Program-made: the position numbers and the translations under genes
NCBI GenBank assembly: GCA_963718405.1
Contig: CAVQYZ010000004.1
Location: 124,001 to 188,000, forward strand
Reading direction: 5' to 3'
Origin: Bog-756 sp963718405
GTDB lineage: Bacteria > Actinomycetota > Acidimicrobiia > Acidimicrobiales > RAAP-2
Length of the DNA stretch: 64,000 nt
Notes under the pieces: model-generated
What the model was told of the DNA's origin: nothing
The model's input: only the letters and a program-made list of their open reading frames with translations
The model's database searches: none
In this document: positions 17,787-27,096 of the stretch, one piece after another
How positions within the stretch are numbered: position 1 is the first letter of the stretch
How the letters are laid out: every line of letters starts with the position of its first letter

Positions 17787-18749
17787 ATGAACTATCGCCA
17801 CCTCGGACGCTCTGGGCTGCTGGTCAGCCCCCTCTGCCTCGGCACCATGAACTTCGGTACGCAGACCGCGGAAGCCGACGCCTTCGCCATCATGGATCGG
17901 GCCCTGGATGCCGGAGTCAACTTCTTCGACACTGCCAATGGCTACGGAGGAGGTGAAACCGAACAGATCCTCGGCCGATGGTTCTCACAAGGTGGGGGCC
18001 GACGGGAGAAGGTGGTCCTGGCCACCAAGGTCTACGGCAACGTCGCCGGTGACTGGCCCAACGATTCGAAGCTTTCGGCCCGTCACATTCGAGACGCATG
18101 TGACGCCAGCCTCCGGCGGCTGCAAACGGACCACATCGACCTCTATCAGATGCACCACGTCGATCGAAGCACGCCCTGGGAGGAGATCTGGCAGGCCATG
18201 GACCTCCTGGTGGCCCAGGGGAAGGTGGTCTACGTCGGTAGCTCGAATTTCGCCGCCTGGAACCTTGTGGCAGCCAACGAGGCTGCGGCCAGGCGCAACA
18301 CCTTCGGACTCGTCTCGGAGCAGAGCCTCTACAACCTCAAGACCCGGGCCATCGAGCTGGAGGTCATCCCGGCCTGCCAAGCCTACGGAATTGGAATTCT
18401 CCCCTGGAGCCCACTCGGGGGTGGGCTGCTCGGCGGCTCGTCCTCCACCGAGGCCACTCCAGGTCGACGAGCGGACGAGGGGATGAAGGCCGCCTTCGAT
18501 TGGCTACGGCCCACCATCGAGGCGTGGGAGAAGCTGTGCTCCGAGCTCGGTGAACGACCGGCCGATGTGGCCCTGGCCTGGCTGTTGACCAACCCGGTGG
18601 TAACCGCCCCGATCATCGGACCGCGCACCATGGGACAGTTCGAGCAGAGCCTCCGTTCCCTCGAGATCGATCTCGACGCCGAGGTGCTCGAGAAGCTGGA
18701 CCGGATATTTCCCGGCCCTGGTTCGGCTCCCGAGGCCTATGCCTGGTAG
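17787..18749 (+). CDS. Aldo/keto reductase
   Basis: About 320 residues, the usual family length. The N-terminus MNYRHLGRSGLLVSPLCLGT is typical. The catalytic tetrad region is recognisable: the Asp/Tyr segment (FFDTANGYGGGETEQ), Lys in VLATKVYG, and His in DLYQMHHVD. The NADPH-binding segment near the end is IIGPRTMGQFEQSL. It reduces carbonyl compounds with NADPH. ATG 17787 is preferred by family comparison; an in-frame ATG at 17769 is possible, and neither has a strong ribosome-binding site. Confidence 0.92.
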   Translation: MNYRHLGRSGLLVSPLCLGTMNFGTQTAEADAFAIMDRALDAGVNFFDTANGYGGGETEQILGRWFSQGGGRREKVVLATKVYGNVAGDWPNDSKLSARHIRDACDASLRRLQTDHIDLYQMHHVDRSTPWEEIWQAMDLLVAQGKVVYVGSSNFAAWNLVAANEAAARRNTFGLVSEQSLYNLKTRAIELEVIPACQAYGIGILPWSPLGGGLLGGSSSTEATPGRRADEGMKAAFDWLRPTIEAWEKLCSELGERPADVALAWLLTNPVVTAPIIGPRTMGQFEQSLRSLEIDLDAEVLEKLDRIFPGPGSAPEAYAW

Positions 18750-18906
18750 GTGGCGGGGGCGGCTCTGGCCCGACCAGGGCTCTGTCGATCCAGCTGGAGA
18801 TATCCCGTTGTTCGGGCCGACCAGCGGCCATGAGCAGTGAAGTGCGTGACTCGGCCGGCTGGATCGGCCCGGTAGATTCCGGGTGAGGGACGACGGAGGA
18901 GAAATC

Positions 18907-19326
18907 ATGGCTGATGACGTCATTCGACTCGACGAAACCACCCGGTCGGCTGTTGATTCCGGCCGACTGGTGCATCTGGCCACCATCAACCCGGACGGTA
19001 CCCCCCAGGTCACCTGCATCTACGTCGGCTGGGACGGTGACGAGATCGTTGCCGGTCATCTGGCCGACCACGTGAAGCTGCGCAATATCCGGCGTGATCC
19101 GCGGGTCACGCTTTCTGTTGAGTCCGACATCGAGGTCGAAGGGTTCAGTCCCTACCTCGTGATCCAAGGGGTCGCCCGGGTCGAGGAGGGCGGTGCGGTG
19201 CCACTGCTTCGCCGGATCACCCACGGCCAGTTCCCTCCGGCCGGTGACGATTGGCCTGAAGGGTTCGTCACCCGAATCTCGCCCCGGAAATTATCGGGCA
19301 CCGGCCCCTGGGGTCTTGCAGGCTGA
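18907..19326 (+). CDS. PPOX-class F420-dependent or FMN-binding oxidoreductase
   Basis: 139 residues with the split beta-barrel of pyridoxamine-5'-phosphate-oxidase-like proteins: GRLVHLATINPDGTPQVTCI near residue 18, VGWDGDEIVAGH, LRNIRRDPRVTLSVE, and YLVIQGVARV. Actinobacterial members of this length usually bind F420 or FMN and reduce small molecules. ATG 18907 is preceded by GGAGGAGAAATC. Confidence 0.88.
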   Translation: MADDVIRLDETTRSAVDSGRLVHLATINPDGTPQVTCIYVGWDGDEIVAGHLADHVKLRNIRRDPRVTLSVESDIEVEGFSPYLVIQGVARVEEGGAVPLLRRITHGQFPPAGDDWPEGFVTRISPRKLSGTGPWGLAG

Positions 19327-19517
19327 GAGGGCGAACGGCTGCACTCGTACGGGTCCGGGCCACGTTCGGCCCGAGCCGGAAGGCCATCGACGGGCCCTCT
19401 TCCCAGCCGTGCGCCGCGTCGTTGGCGCCGGTGAAGCCCGCCAGCAGTTGAAGGTGGCTGCCGGCCGGTAGTACCGTGAGCCAACTTCTTTGGGGCCTCA
19501 ACCACTAGGCGGTAATC

Positions 19518-20576
19518 GTGAAGCTCTTGCGCTCTCTTGGCGGCGTTGCTGTTGTCGGGCTCGTGTTGATGGGTGCCACCACCTTGGCCTCCGCAAAAAC
19601 GCCACCTCCTGACATCCTCCATTCCTTGAGCCTCACCACCAACGCCGACCACCTCACCTCTGAAGCCGCCAACGGGGACAACTTTGACGGTCCCATCCTC
19701 AACAAGGACGGCCGTTCCATCGGCAGTTTCTCCATCGGTTGCCTTTACCTTCCAGCTGTCGATGGCTGTCCGTTCCTCATTACCCTCAGTGGTGAAGGGA
19801 CGATCACCGGTGCCATCAGCCCTACCAACACCGCCCTGCCGCTCGGCAGCTTTCCAACCGGTGCCGGCACCTTCTACAGCGGTACCGCCGACTTCATCAA
19901 GGCCGTTGGCACGGTAACTCTGACCTCGACGTCGGCCAGTCGTCAGACGGTGGCCCTCAAGTTCAGTGGCGATGCCACCGTCGTCCCTGGCACGGGCCCG
20001 GACAACCTGCGACTCCCCGCCACCGAACCCAATGTCTCCGTTCTGGCCACCGGCGATGGCTCGCCGGGTGTGCTGGGCGGAGCTCCCGATACCCCGTGGG
20101 CCTCGGTGCACTATCACGTCCCGATTGGGACCGACGGAGGCCGGCCCATTACCTCCGTGTGCTCGTCGGGTTCGGTCAATGGGCCGATGACCGACCCTGT
20201 TCCGGTGGAAGTCGGCTCTCACAAGGTCATCTGCACCATCATCGACTCCCACGACCATCCGACCAGTTTGAGCACCAGCTTCACCCTGACCGTCCACAAC
20301 TCCCTGGCCGTCTTCGACGGGGCGTTCCTCAATGGGCAAAGCCTCTATCAGGTGGCTGACGCCATCAACGCCGGGTTCGCTCCGTATATCAGGGAGGCCC
20401 GCTATGCCATCGCCGTCGGCAACGAGAAGACTGCCTGCTCGGATATGCAGGCCTTCGGGGCCGACGTGAACAACCTGTACGCCGGCAGCAGCGCCACGTA
20501 CGAGGGAAACAACATCGACTACCTGCTGACGGTGGGGGTCGGTGCGGTGTTCGGCTGCTTCAATCCGACGGCGTAG
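19518..20576 (+). CDS. Secreted protein with a HYR/Ig-like domain
   Basis: 352 residues from a GTG start with a signal peptide (LLRSLGGVAVVGLVLMGATTLASA). The first 170 residues are beta-rich without a named domain. Residues about 195-270 resemble a HYR module (PVEVGSHKVICTIIDSHDHP, then STSFTLTVHN). The C-terminal 80 residues contain paired Cys (TACSDMQAFGADVNN, VFGCFNPTA). Probably a cell-surface or secreted protein; no enzymatic motif. Confidence 0.7.
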   Translation: MKLLRSLGGVAVVGLVLMGATTLASAKTPPPDILHSLSLTTNADHLTSEAANGDNFDGPILNKDGRSIGSFSIGCLYLPAVDGCPFLITLSGEGTITGAISPTNTALPLGSFPTGAGTFYSGTADFIKAVGTVTLTSTSASRQTVALKFSGDATVVPGTGPDNLRLPATEPNVSVLATGDGSPGVLGGAPDTPWASVHYHVPIGTDGGRPITSVCSSGSVNGPMTDPVPVEVGSHKVICTIIDSHDHPTSLSTSFTLTVHNSLAVFDGAFLNGQSLYQVADAINAGFAPYIREARYAIAVGNEKTACSDMQAFGADVNNLYAGSSATYEGNNIDYLLTVGVGAVFGCFNPTA

Positions 20577-20804
20577 CACGGCATGAAGGGCCATCAAGGC
20601 TTGTTCTTGCAGCGATGTCGTTAGGTTGGTGGCGACGCGGGCCTACCTCCGGCCGGCCGGACGCGTTCTGGCCGGCGGCATGACCATGGCGGCGATGGGC
20701 TGCGGCGCTCGCCCCGGGACCGGATGGGCGGGCTCGGCTACCATCACCATGAGGTAGTCGATGGTCGGACTCCGGGCGTCGATTCGGGATCGAGGGGTAA
20801 GGCG

Positions 20805-21743
20805 GTGACGGAGACCACAGGCGGTACCGGGCCAGCGGTCCTGGTCCAGGGAGTGTGGCGGAGGTTCGGCGCCTCCGAGGCCCTGCGCGGAGTGGACTTT
20901 GCAGCCGAGGCCGGTGAGGTCACCGGGATGGTCGGGCCCAACGGTGCCGGCAAGACCACGCTCCTCCTCATTCTGTCCACCCTGTTGGCCCCCGACCAGG
21001 GTGTGGTCCGCCTCGGCGGCCACGATCCGATGTCAGACGCGGCCGCGGTCCGACGGATCATGGGCTGGGTGCCCGACACCTTCGGGCTCTACGAGAACCT
21101 CACCTGCAACGAGTACCTCGTGTTCTCCGGTGCCACTCGTCAGCTCTCACGGGACAGGGCCGTGGCCCGAGCGGCCGAGCTACTCGAACTTGTCCACCTG
21201 GACGCGCTGGCGACGAAGCAGGTCCACCTGCTCTCCCGCGGTCAGAAGCAGAAGCTCGGCTTTGCCAGCGCCCTGGTCCACCGGCCCCGCATCCTGCTCC
21301 TGGATGAGCCGGCCGCCGGCCTCGACCCCTCCGGCCGCCTGGACTTCCTCCGAGTGGTCCGTCAGTTGGCCGCTGACGGCACGGCGGTGATCGTGTCCAG
21401 CCACGTGCTCTCGGATCTGGAGCAGGTGGCCGACAGCGTGGTGTTCATCGACCGCGGCGTCAAGGTCGGCGACCGGCGGCTGGGAGTGCGGGCTGACCGC
21501 CCTTCGAAACGGTATTGGCGGCTACACGCCCTCGATGACCCGGCGCTGGTGGCGGCCCTGGCCGGCTTGGGGGTCACCGGGGCCGTACCCGTGGCTGATG
21601 GGGTCGACATCGCCACTGACTCGGATGAGGCGGTGGCGGGCCTTATCGCCGCACTGGTCCAGGCCGGCATTCCCGTCGTCTCCTGCACGCCGATCCAGAC
21701 TTCGCTCGAGGCGACCTACTTCGAACTCACGGCGCCGGAATGA
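20805..21743 (+). CDS. ABC transporter ATP-binding protein
   Basis: About 312 residues. Walker A GPNGAGKTT (near 45), Q-loop region, signature LSRGQKQKLGFASAL, Walker B ILLLDEPAAGLDPSG and the switch His in VIVSSHVLSDLEQV are all present. The C-terminal 90 residues follow the pattern of ABC-2 export ATPases. GTG 20805 follows GAGGGGTAAGGC. The stop overlaps the permease start as ATGA. Confidence 0.92.
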   Translation: MTETTGGTGPAVLVQGVWRRFGASEALRGVDFAAEAGEVTGMVGPNGAGKTTLLLILSTLLAPDQGVVRLGGHDPMSDAAAVRRIMGWVPDTFGLYENLTCNEYLVFSGATRQLSRDRAVARAAELLELVHLDALATKQVHLLSRGQKQKLGFASALVHRPRILLLDEPAAGLDPSGRLDFLRVVRQLAADGTAVIVSSHVLSDLEQVADSVVFIDRGVKVGDRRLGVRADRPSKRYWRLHALDDPALVAALAGLGVTGAVPVADGVDIATDSDEAVAGLIAALVQAGIPVVSCTPIQTSLEATYFELTAPE

Positions 21744-22729
21744 GCGGTGTACTCACCATTGCCCGGCTGGAGGTCCTCCTGCGGTTCAGGGCCGGACGCT
21801 GGCGTTGGCTGCTGGCCAGCTGGTTCGCCGGCCTGTTGATCTTCTCCTGGCTCCTCAGTGTGGTGGTGGCCAGCTCACCGAGCCTCGACGGCCACCGGGG
21901 AGACGTGCTCTTCGGAGGCCTGCAACTCTTCATGCTCGGCCTGGCGCTCTTCATCGTCCCCGCCCTCACGTCCCAATCGGTGAACGGCGACCGGGAGCGC
22001 GGACGCCTCGGCGTCCTGCAGGTCACCCAGGTCTCCTCCTTCGACATCATCGCCGGCAAGCTCCTGGCCGCCTGGGGGACAGCCGGGGTGTTCGTGGCCG
22101 TGTCCGCTCCGATCACCGTCTTCGCCCTCGTCGAGGGGGGCATTTCGGTGTGGCAGGTCGTCGTGGTCACGTTGGTGATGCTGCTGCTGCTCGGGATTGT
22201 CTGCGCCATCGGCCTGGGCCTGTCGGCTCTGTTCGCCCGCAGCACCACGTCCAGCGTCCTTACCTATGTGGCGGTATTCGTCCTGGCCCTCGGGTCCGTC
22301 GTCCTGGCGGGACTGGTGACCGCGGTGGAGGCTTCATCCAGCCCCAACCAGACCCATGGGAACGCCTGGTACCTCATCGCCCCCAACCCGTTCGTAATTC
22401 TGGCCGATGCCGCACCATCGGCCCCGACGACCCGTCAGTGCTACTCGATCGGCACCGGTCAACTTCACACCGGGGTAGCCGGGGGAAGTGGGACGTACTG
22501 TCAAACAATCGTCCCAGCCGGAGACGTGCTCGGGGACATCCGGCAAGCGATCCGGAGCTTCGAGAGCTCGAGCACGGTCAATACCATCAACGGCCAACCG
22601 TCCGCCGGAGCGATCTGGCCCTATGGATTGGCCTTCGATCTGTTGGTGGCCTTCGGGCTCCTGTGGGCTGCGGTGAGGAGTCTGGCCACCCCCAAACGGC
22701 GACTACCGAAAGGTGTCCGACTGGCTTAG
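21740..22729 (+). CDS. ABC-2-type transporter permease
   Basis: 329 residues with about six transmembrane helices: WLLASWFAGLLIFSWLLSVV, LFMLGLALFIVPALT, LLAAWGTAGVFVAVSAPI, VVTLVMLLLLGIVCAIGLGL, SVLTYVAVFVLALGSVVLAG and a C-terminal helix. SVNGDRERGRLGVLQVTQVS is the cytoplasmic loop typical of ABC-2 permeases. Coupled by a four-base overlap to the ATPase gene. Substrate unknown. Confidence 0.88.
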   Translation: MSGVLTIARLEVLLRFRAGRWRWLLASWFAGLLIFSWLLSVVVASSPSLDGHRGDVLFGGLQLFMLGLALFIVPALTSQSVNGDRERGRLGVLQVTQVSSFDIIAGKLLAAWGTAGVFVAVSAPITVFALVEGGISVWQVVVVTLVMLLLLGIVCAIGLGLSALFARSTTSSVLTYVAVFVLALGSVVLAGLVTAVEASSSPNQTHGNAWYLIAPNPFVILADAAPSAPTTRQCYSIGTGQLHTGVAGGSGTYCQTIVPAGDVLGDIRQAIRSFESSSTVNTINGQPSAGAIWPYGLAFDLLVAFGLLWAAVRSLATPKRRLPKGVRLA

Positions 22730-22774
22730 CCGGACGGACTCTTTCAAGAATCCCCTGCCCCCAAAAGTACTGAC

Positions 22775-24245
22775 TCACCTGTAGTCGTACTGCCCGGGCA
22801 GGCTGGCCCCGGCGTAGGTGGTCACCACCACACCGACGGTCCCCGCACGGTGTGGCGGAACCAGCGCCCGGAGGGTGTCGTCACCGGTCACGGTGACCGA
22901 CGGGGACGGCACGCCGCCGAAGCTCACGGTGGGAGCGGGTCTCCCCGAGAAGCCCGTCCCCCGGATGATCACGGTGTTCCCCCCGGCCACCGGTCCGTGA
23001 TTGGGGATCACCTGCAGGATCCGTGGCAGGTAGTAGGTGTACTGATCGGCCGGGGCGTTGATGGCGCTCGTTCCACCGTCGGCTGTGGTCACGGTGACAT
23101 TGACCGTGCCGGCCGGTTGTTGCGGCGGCGACACCACGATCCTGCTGGCGCTGTTCACCGTGAAGGTTCCGGGCGGGGCCGCCACGGTGCCGAACGTCAC
23201 TCCGGTGACATCCTTGAAGCACGCCCCCACGATCAGCACCCTGACGATCTCCATCCTGGCATTGCCGATGGCGAACACGTGCCTGACCACCGGTCGGCAG
23301 CCCGCCGGGTGGTGCCAGGTGACCGTTATCAGGTTGGAGGTGATGGTGGCGCAGTTGATCGGGTCGACATAGCTGGCCGAGATGGTGTCGGTGCCGACCA
23401 CCGACGACGAGTACCTGAACGTGGCTGAGCCGCTGGCGTTGGTCACCCCGGTCCCGGTCGTTGCCCTTGTTCGGCCCGGAGATGATCGTGAAGGTGACCG
23501 TGGTGTCGGGGATGGGCGATCCGTTTCCACTGTGGACCGTGGCGACTGAGGTATCGGTGGCCCCGGTCAGCAGCGAGGTGTGTGGGGGCTTGAGGGTGAT
23601 GGAGCCCGGCACGGTGATCGAGCACCAGGTGAGCGATCCCACCAGGGAGAAGTAGGTGGAGGCCCCGGGGGCCAGAGGGGTGATGAACTCCACGGTCCCG
23701 GTGTTCTCCCTGGGGCTGATCCCCCTGAAGAAGGAGTCCGGTCCCCCGAAACCGGTGGTGTCCACGTGGTTGACACCGGCGCAGTCGCTGGCCGGAAGCC
23801 CCGGGAGCCCACTTTGCGGGTTGGGACTGGCGCAGATGCCGTCCCCGTCGAAGCCCATGATGTCCATGGTGGAGGTCACCGGCACGCTGTAGATGGTCCT
23901 CGACGTGTTGTTGATCACGCCCACCAGCGTGTCGGTCCCGTCGTAGGTGCCGCGGGTGGGATCGGAGTGGACCGTGGCCGAGGGGTCGAGGAGCACCTGG
24001 GACCCGGTGGGGGTGACGTTGATGAGGTCGGTGCAACTGGTGTTGTATCCGACGGCGGGACACTCGGTGAAGGGTGCTGTCGGGGTGGAAGCGGCCAGGG
24101 CCCCGGACATGAATGTCGTGGTCACGACCACCATGCCGACCAGGGTGACCACCGCGCCACCGATGGCGATGAGGGGCCGCTTGCGCCGGCCGGTCATCTG
24201 CTTCCCGCCGTCGAGGTCGAAGGAATGGGCGCGCCGACCGGGCAT
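22775..24245 (-). CDS. Secreted protein with Ig-like and IPT/TIG domains (frame break near 23.46 kb)
   Basis: Two overlapping frames make one protein of about 490 residues. The first part has a signal anchor (PLIAIGGAVVTLVGMVVVTT) and a Cys-containing beta domain up to ISGPNKG. The second continues TTGTGVTNASGSATFRY (an Ig-like module), then two IPT/TIG units, the last with GHGP/GGNTVIIRGTGF and VSFGGVPSPSVTV motifs. The join needs one base removed near 23461. IPT/TIG domains occur in surface proteins and extracellular enzymes. ATG 24245 has GGAGGCAAC; a GTG at 24257 is an alternative. Confidence 0.72.
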
Positions 24246-24431
24246 AGTTGCCTCCACGTTTCTCCTCCGCCGACCTCGCCTCTGCCAGATCTACTGCTGA
24301 TAGGGGCAGTCAAGCAGGGAAGTATCACAAGATGGTGGATCAGGGCTGGTGCCGGGGCCGCGTCCCATGGGCCCATGACGTACCGTTAGAGCCGCACATA
24401 CGAGATCCACCGTTACCCGAGGAGCACGGAC

Positions 24432-24887
24432 ATGACCATCGACACCAGACCCGAGGCCCAGCACCGCGGTGCGGCCGACCTTCCCTTTGTCGAGATCGGT
24501 GACGGCAACAAACTCAAGGTGATCCAGGTCGACGTGGCCGAGGGGCTGTGGATCGTCGAGAACATCTTCCAGGCCGGCTACGCCGTCCAGACCCACCGCC
24601 ACACCGGGCCGGTCTACGGCTACACCACCTCGGGAGCGTGGAAGTACCGCGAGTACGAGTACGTCAACAGGGCCGGCTCGTTTCTCTTCGAACCGGCCGG
24701 CTCGGTGCACACCCTCGAGTGCATCGAGAACGACACCCAGGTGTGGTTCCAGATGTACGGAGTCAACATCAACCTCGCCGCCGACGGCAGCATCGAGAGT
24801 GTCTTCGACGGTCCGGGAACGCTCGAGGTGTACTACGCCCTGTGCGAAGCCGAGGGACTGCCCCGACCGAACGTGCTGGTGAGCTGA
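24432..24887 (+). CDS. Cupin-fold protein, 2,4'-dihydroxyacetophenone dioxygenase-like
   Basis: 151 residues, single cupin domain. Metal-ligand motif 1 is THRHTGPVYGYTTSGAWKY (near residue 55) and motif 2 GSFLFEPAGSVHTLE (near 80). The sequence resembles the 2,4'-dihydroxyacetophenone/acetylacetone dioxygenase-like cupins that cleave C-C bonds with a non-heme metal. The real substrate cannot be told from sequence. No operon partner; the convergent hemerythrin gene ends five bases away. Confidence 0.82.
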   Translation: MTIDTRPEAQHRGAADLPFVEIGDGNKLKVIQVDVAEGLWIVENIFQAGYAVQTHRHTGPVYGYTTSGAWKYREYEYVNRAGSFLFEPAGSVHTLECIENDTQVWFQMYGVNINLAADGSIESVFDGPGTLEVYYALCEAEGLPRPNVLVS

Positions 24888-24891
24888 GCGG

Positions 24892-25572
24892 CTACGAGGC
24901 CCAGAGGGCGGCGGAGTGGCGCCTGTAGCGCGGCTCCCAGGCATAGGCACAGAGCACCCGGACCGGGGGCGGGGGCATCGACAGCACGGCCTTGCGCTCG
25001 ACCGGGTCCGCTCCGTCGAAGATCCAGGGAAAGAAGCGGGCCGAGCCCCGCATGCCGACCGCCTTGGCGGTGGCCTTGCCGAAGGCGTTGAACTCCTCGA
25101 TGCTCAGGGCCTCATCGACGACCGGAAAGCAGTTGGTCTCTTCGTCACCGAGGTGGGCTGACAGCTCCAGCCCGCACTCATCGAGGAGATCCCCCAAGGC
25201 CACTCCCGATGCCGCGGTGGGCTCCTTCGAGAACGCCGCAAAGGCCTCCTCCACGGCATCCGTCTTTGGTTGCAGGGCCTGGTGCTCCACCTCCATGGTG
25301 TCGAGCACCGCCAACTGGGCCTGGCGACCCTCGAGCTTGGGCCGTACCAACGGCCACAGCGTCTCGTCTTCGATCCGGTGATGGTGGTGGAGCTGGTCGC
25401 TGACGAAGTCCCAGTGCTCCCGGAGCTGGGCACCCCTGGCCCGGTCGACGCCCGGAGCCCGGACCGCGGCACTCAGCCGGCCGAAGTCGCGCCGGAAGGC
25501 CTCATGGATGAGGTAGACGATGGTGAATCTGCCTCGAGGTGGTTCAGCCCCGTTCGGTCGATCTCCAGCCAT
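24892..25572 (-). CDS. Hemerythrin-domain protein
   Basis: About 226 residues. A four-helix bundle with iron-ligand-like residues: IHEAFRRDFGRL near residue 20, LHHHHRIEDETLWP near 60, EVEHQAL near 95 and LSAHLGDEETNCFP near 140. Such proteins bind oxygen, NO or iron, or sense redox state. The C-terminal 70 residues are an extension common in actinobacterial members. Start ATG 25572 follows AAAGGACTCTCTCC. Confidence 0.86.
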   Translation of the reverse strand: MAGDRPNGAEPPRGRFTIVYLIHEAFRRDFGRLSAAVRAPGVDRARGAQLREHWDFVSDQLHHHHRIEDETLWPLVRPKLEGRQAQLAVLDTMEVEHQALQPKTDAVEEAFAAFSKEPTAASGVALGDLLDECGLELSAHLGDEETNCFPVVDEALSIEEFNAFGKATAKAVGMRGSARFFPWIFDGADPVERKAVLSMPPPPVRVLCAYAWEPRYRRHSAALWAS

Positions 25573-25669
25573 GGAGAGAGTCCTTTCGTCACGTTCCAGG
25601 AGGTCAGAACACCAGCTCCTCTCCTCCTTGTCAACCGGGGTCGCCGCCGGCCGGGGTGATGGCGACCCC

Positions 25670-26146
25670 TCAGCGACCGGTGCGTCCATCGGTCAGCTCG
25701 CGGAGGATGTCGGCGTGACCGGCGTGGCGGGCCGTCTCCTCCAACAGGTGGGCCACCACCCAGCGCAGGCTCACCGGGGACTCCGACCCGGTGGTGGCGC
25801 ACATCCGGTCCAAGCTGTCGGCCCCGATCACGATGGCGTCGGTGCGTTGGGCCGCCCGGCGGTACTCGGCCACGGCATGCTCGACGGTCCCGGTGGGAGC
25901 GGCACCCGGGTCATCACCGCCCGGCTCCTCACCGAGGTAGCGGTAGACCATCCACCGCGTCTCGGCGGAAGCCAGGTGTTGGATGAGCCACAGCAGGGTG
26001 GTGCCACTGGGCACCGACACCGCCGTGGCGCCCTCGGCGTCCAGGCCCTGCAGCTTGTCGATCAACGACTCCCGTTGGTAGCCCAGCAGGGCCAGCAACG
26101 TGGTGCGCTCGTCAGCAACAGGACGGGGAGGCTTGTGGTCAGCCAC
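25670..26146 (-). CDS. DinB-fold DUF664 protein (mycothiol-transferase-like)
   Basis: 158 residues. ERTTLLALLGYQRESLIDKL, LLWLIQHLASAETRWMVYRY and LRWVVAHLLEETARHAGHAD match DUF664/DinB proteins, with the three His ligands (QHLA, HLLE, HAGH) for a metal site. Members in mycothiol-producing Actinobacteria transfer mycothiol or similar thiols; this specific role is family-based inference. Confidence 0.88.
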   Translation of the reverse strand: MADHKPPRPVADERTTLLALLGYQRESLIDKLQGLDAEGATAVSVPSGTTLLWLIQHLASAETRWMVYRYLGEEPGGDDPGAAPTGTVEHAVAEYRRAAQRTDAIVIGADSLDRMCATTGSESPVSLRWVVAHLLEETARHAGHADILRELTDGRTGR

Positions 26147-26193
26147 CGGTCGATCCTACGGTGACCACGAGCCCGATGGCTGTGTGACCGGGC

Positions 26194-26454
26194 TCAGTGC
26201 CCGGGCTTCCTGCCCTCTTGCCAGGCGGTCTTGCACTTCATGGCCGATGAGTACGGCAGGGTTCCGACTCCCATGAGGACCAGGCTCACCGGCACGCCCA
26301 CACCGGTGATCGAAAAGAGTGCGGCCACCGGGTAGAAGATCAAGCTGGAAGGAACCTGCAGGAAGAGCAGCGCGCCCACCGTCAGCTTCTGCCGGGCGGT
26401 CAGCCTGGCCTTGGTCGGGCCGGGAGGGGATACCACTGGTTGGTCCGTTTCCAC
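26194..26454 (-). CDS. Small membrane protein
   Basis: 86 residues. Two hydrophobic segments (LTVGALLFLQVPSSLIFYPV and GVGVPVSLVLMGVGTLPY) are preceded by a charged N-terminus and followed by a Lys/Arg-rich tail. No family recognised. It shares orientation with the DUF664 gene, 47 bp away. Confidence 0.6.
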   Translation of the reverse strand: METDQPVVSPPGPTKARLTARQKLTVGALLFLQVPSSLIFYPVAALFSITGVGVPVSLVLMGVGTLPYSSAMKCKTAWQEGRKPGH

Positions 26455-26599
26455 GCCCCGTCAATTTACCCCGCCCAGCGGGCGGAGGCCCCGGGGCGGC
26501 CGGATTCCCGGAGCTATGGCGCCGGCCCCCCGGGTGGAGGATGATTGGAGTGCCGCCACAGACAAGTTGGCGAGCATCAGGACCCTGGGGGTCTGTCCC

Positions 26600-27079
26600 A
26601 TGGACATCGTACGAAACGCTGACGGCACCCTTCTGGTGCCGGTGGCACCTGCTCGCCAGCACCCGACCGACGAGGCCGGCGGGGCGACACCGGCACCGAA
26701 GCCGAACCTGCTCGCCGCCGCCGATCCGGGTACCCGGCTCCTCCATCCCGGCGAAGGGGGGTACGACGAAGCGCTGGCCCAGTGGGATGGGCAACAGAAC
26801 CCCGATCGTCAGCCCGTGGTGTCGACCGCCAGCGGCCGACAGGAGGCGATGACCCTGGTGCACGCGGTGGCCGTCTCTCCGGACCATGCCGTGGCCCCGG
26901 CGGTCGAGGCCCTCGACGATCCCGAAGCCAGCGGTGAGGCCCTGCGCCACGTGCTGGTCGGTGGGGTGCACTCGGTCGAGGACTTCTCCGCCGAAGTGGC
27001 CGAGGCCGAAGGTGGCGAGCCGCTGCCCGCCCACGAGACCACCAAGATCATCGGTGAGGTTCTCAAAGAGCTCGACTGA
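26600..27079 (+). CDS. Hypothetical protein
   Basis: About 159 residues from ATG 26600 (MDIVRNADGTLLVPV), or a longer version from ATG 26516. Acidic, rich in Pro and Ala in the first half; the second half (ALRHVLVGGVHSVEDFSAEV, then IIGEVLKELD) looks helical. No signal peptide, membrane helix or known domain. The absence of stops in G+C-rich DNA is weak evidence, so it could be spurious, but the convergent placement with no overlap of neighbours supports it. Confidence 0.45.
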   Translation: MDIVRNADGTLLVPVAPARQHPTDEAGGATPAPKPNLLAAADPGTRLLHPGEGGYDEALAQWDGQQNPDRQPVVSTASGRQEAMTLVHAVAVSPDHAVAPAVEALDDPEASGEALRHVLVGGVHSVEDFSAEVAEAEGGEPLPAHETTKIIGEVLKELD

Positions 27080-27096
27080 GGGGGCCGCCGTCCCGG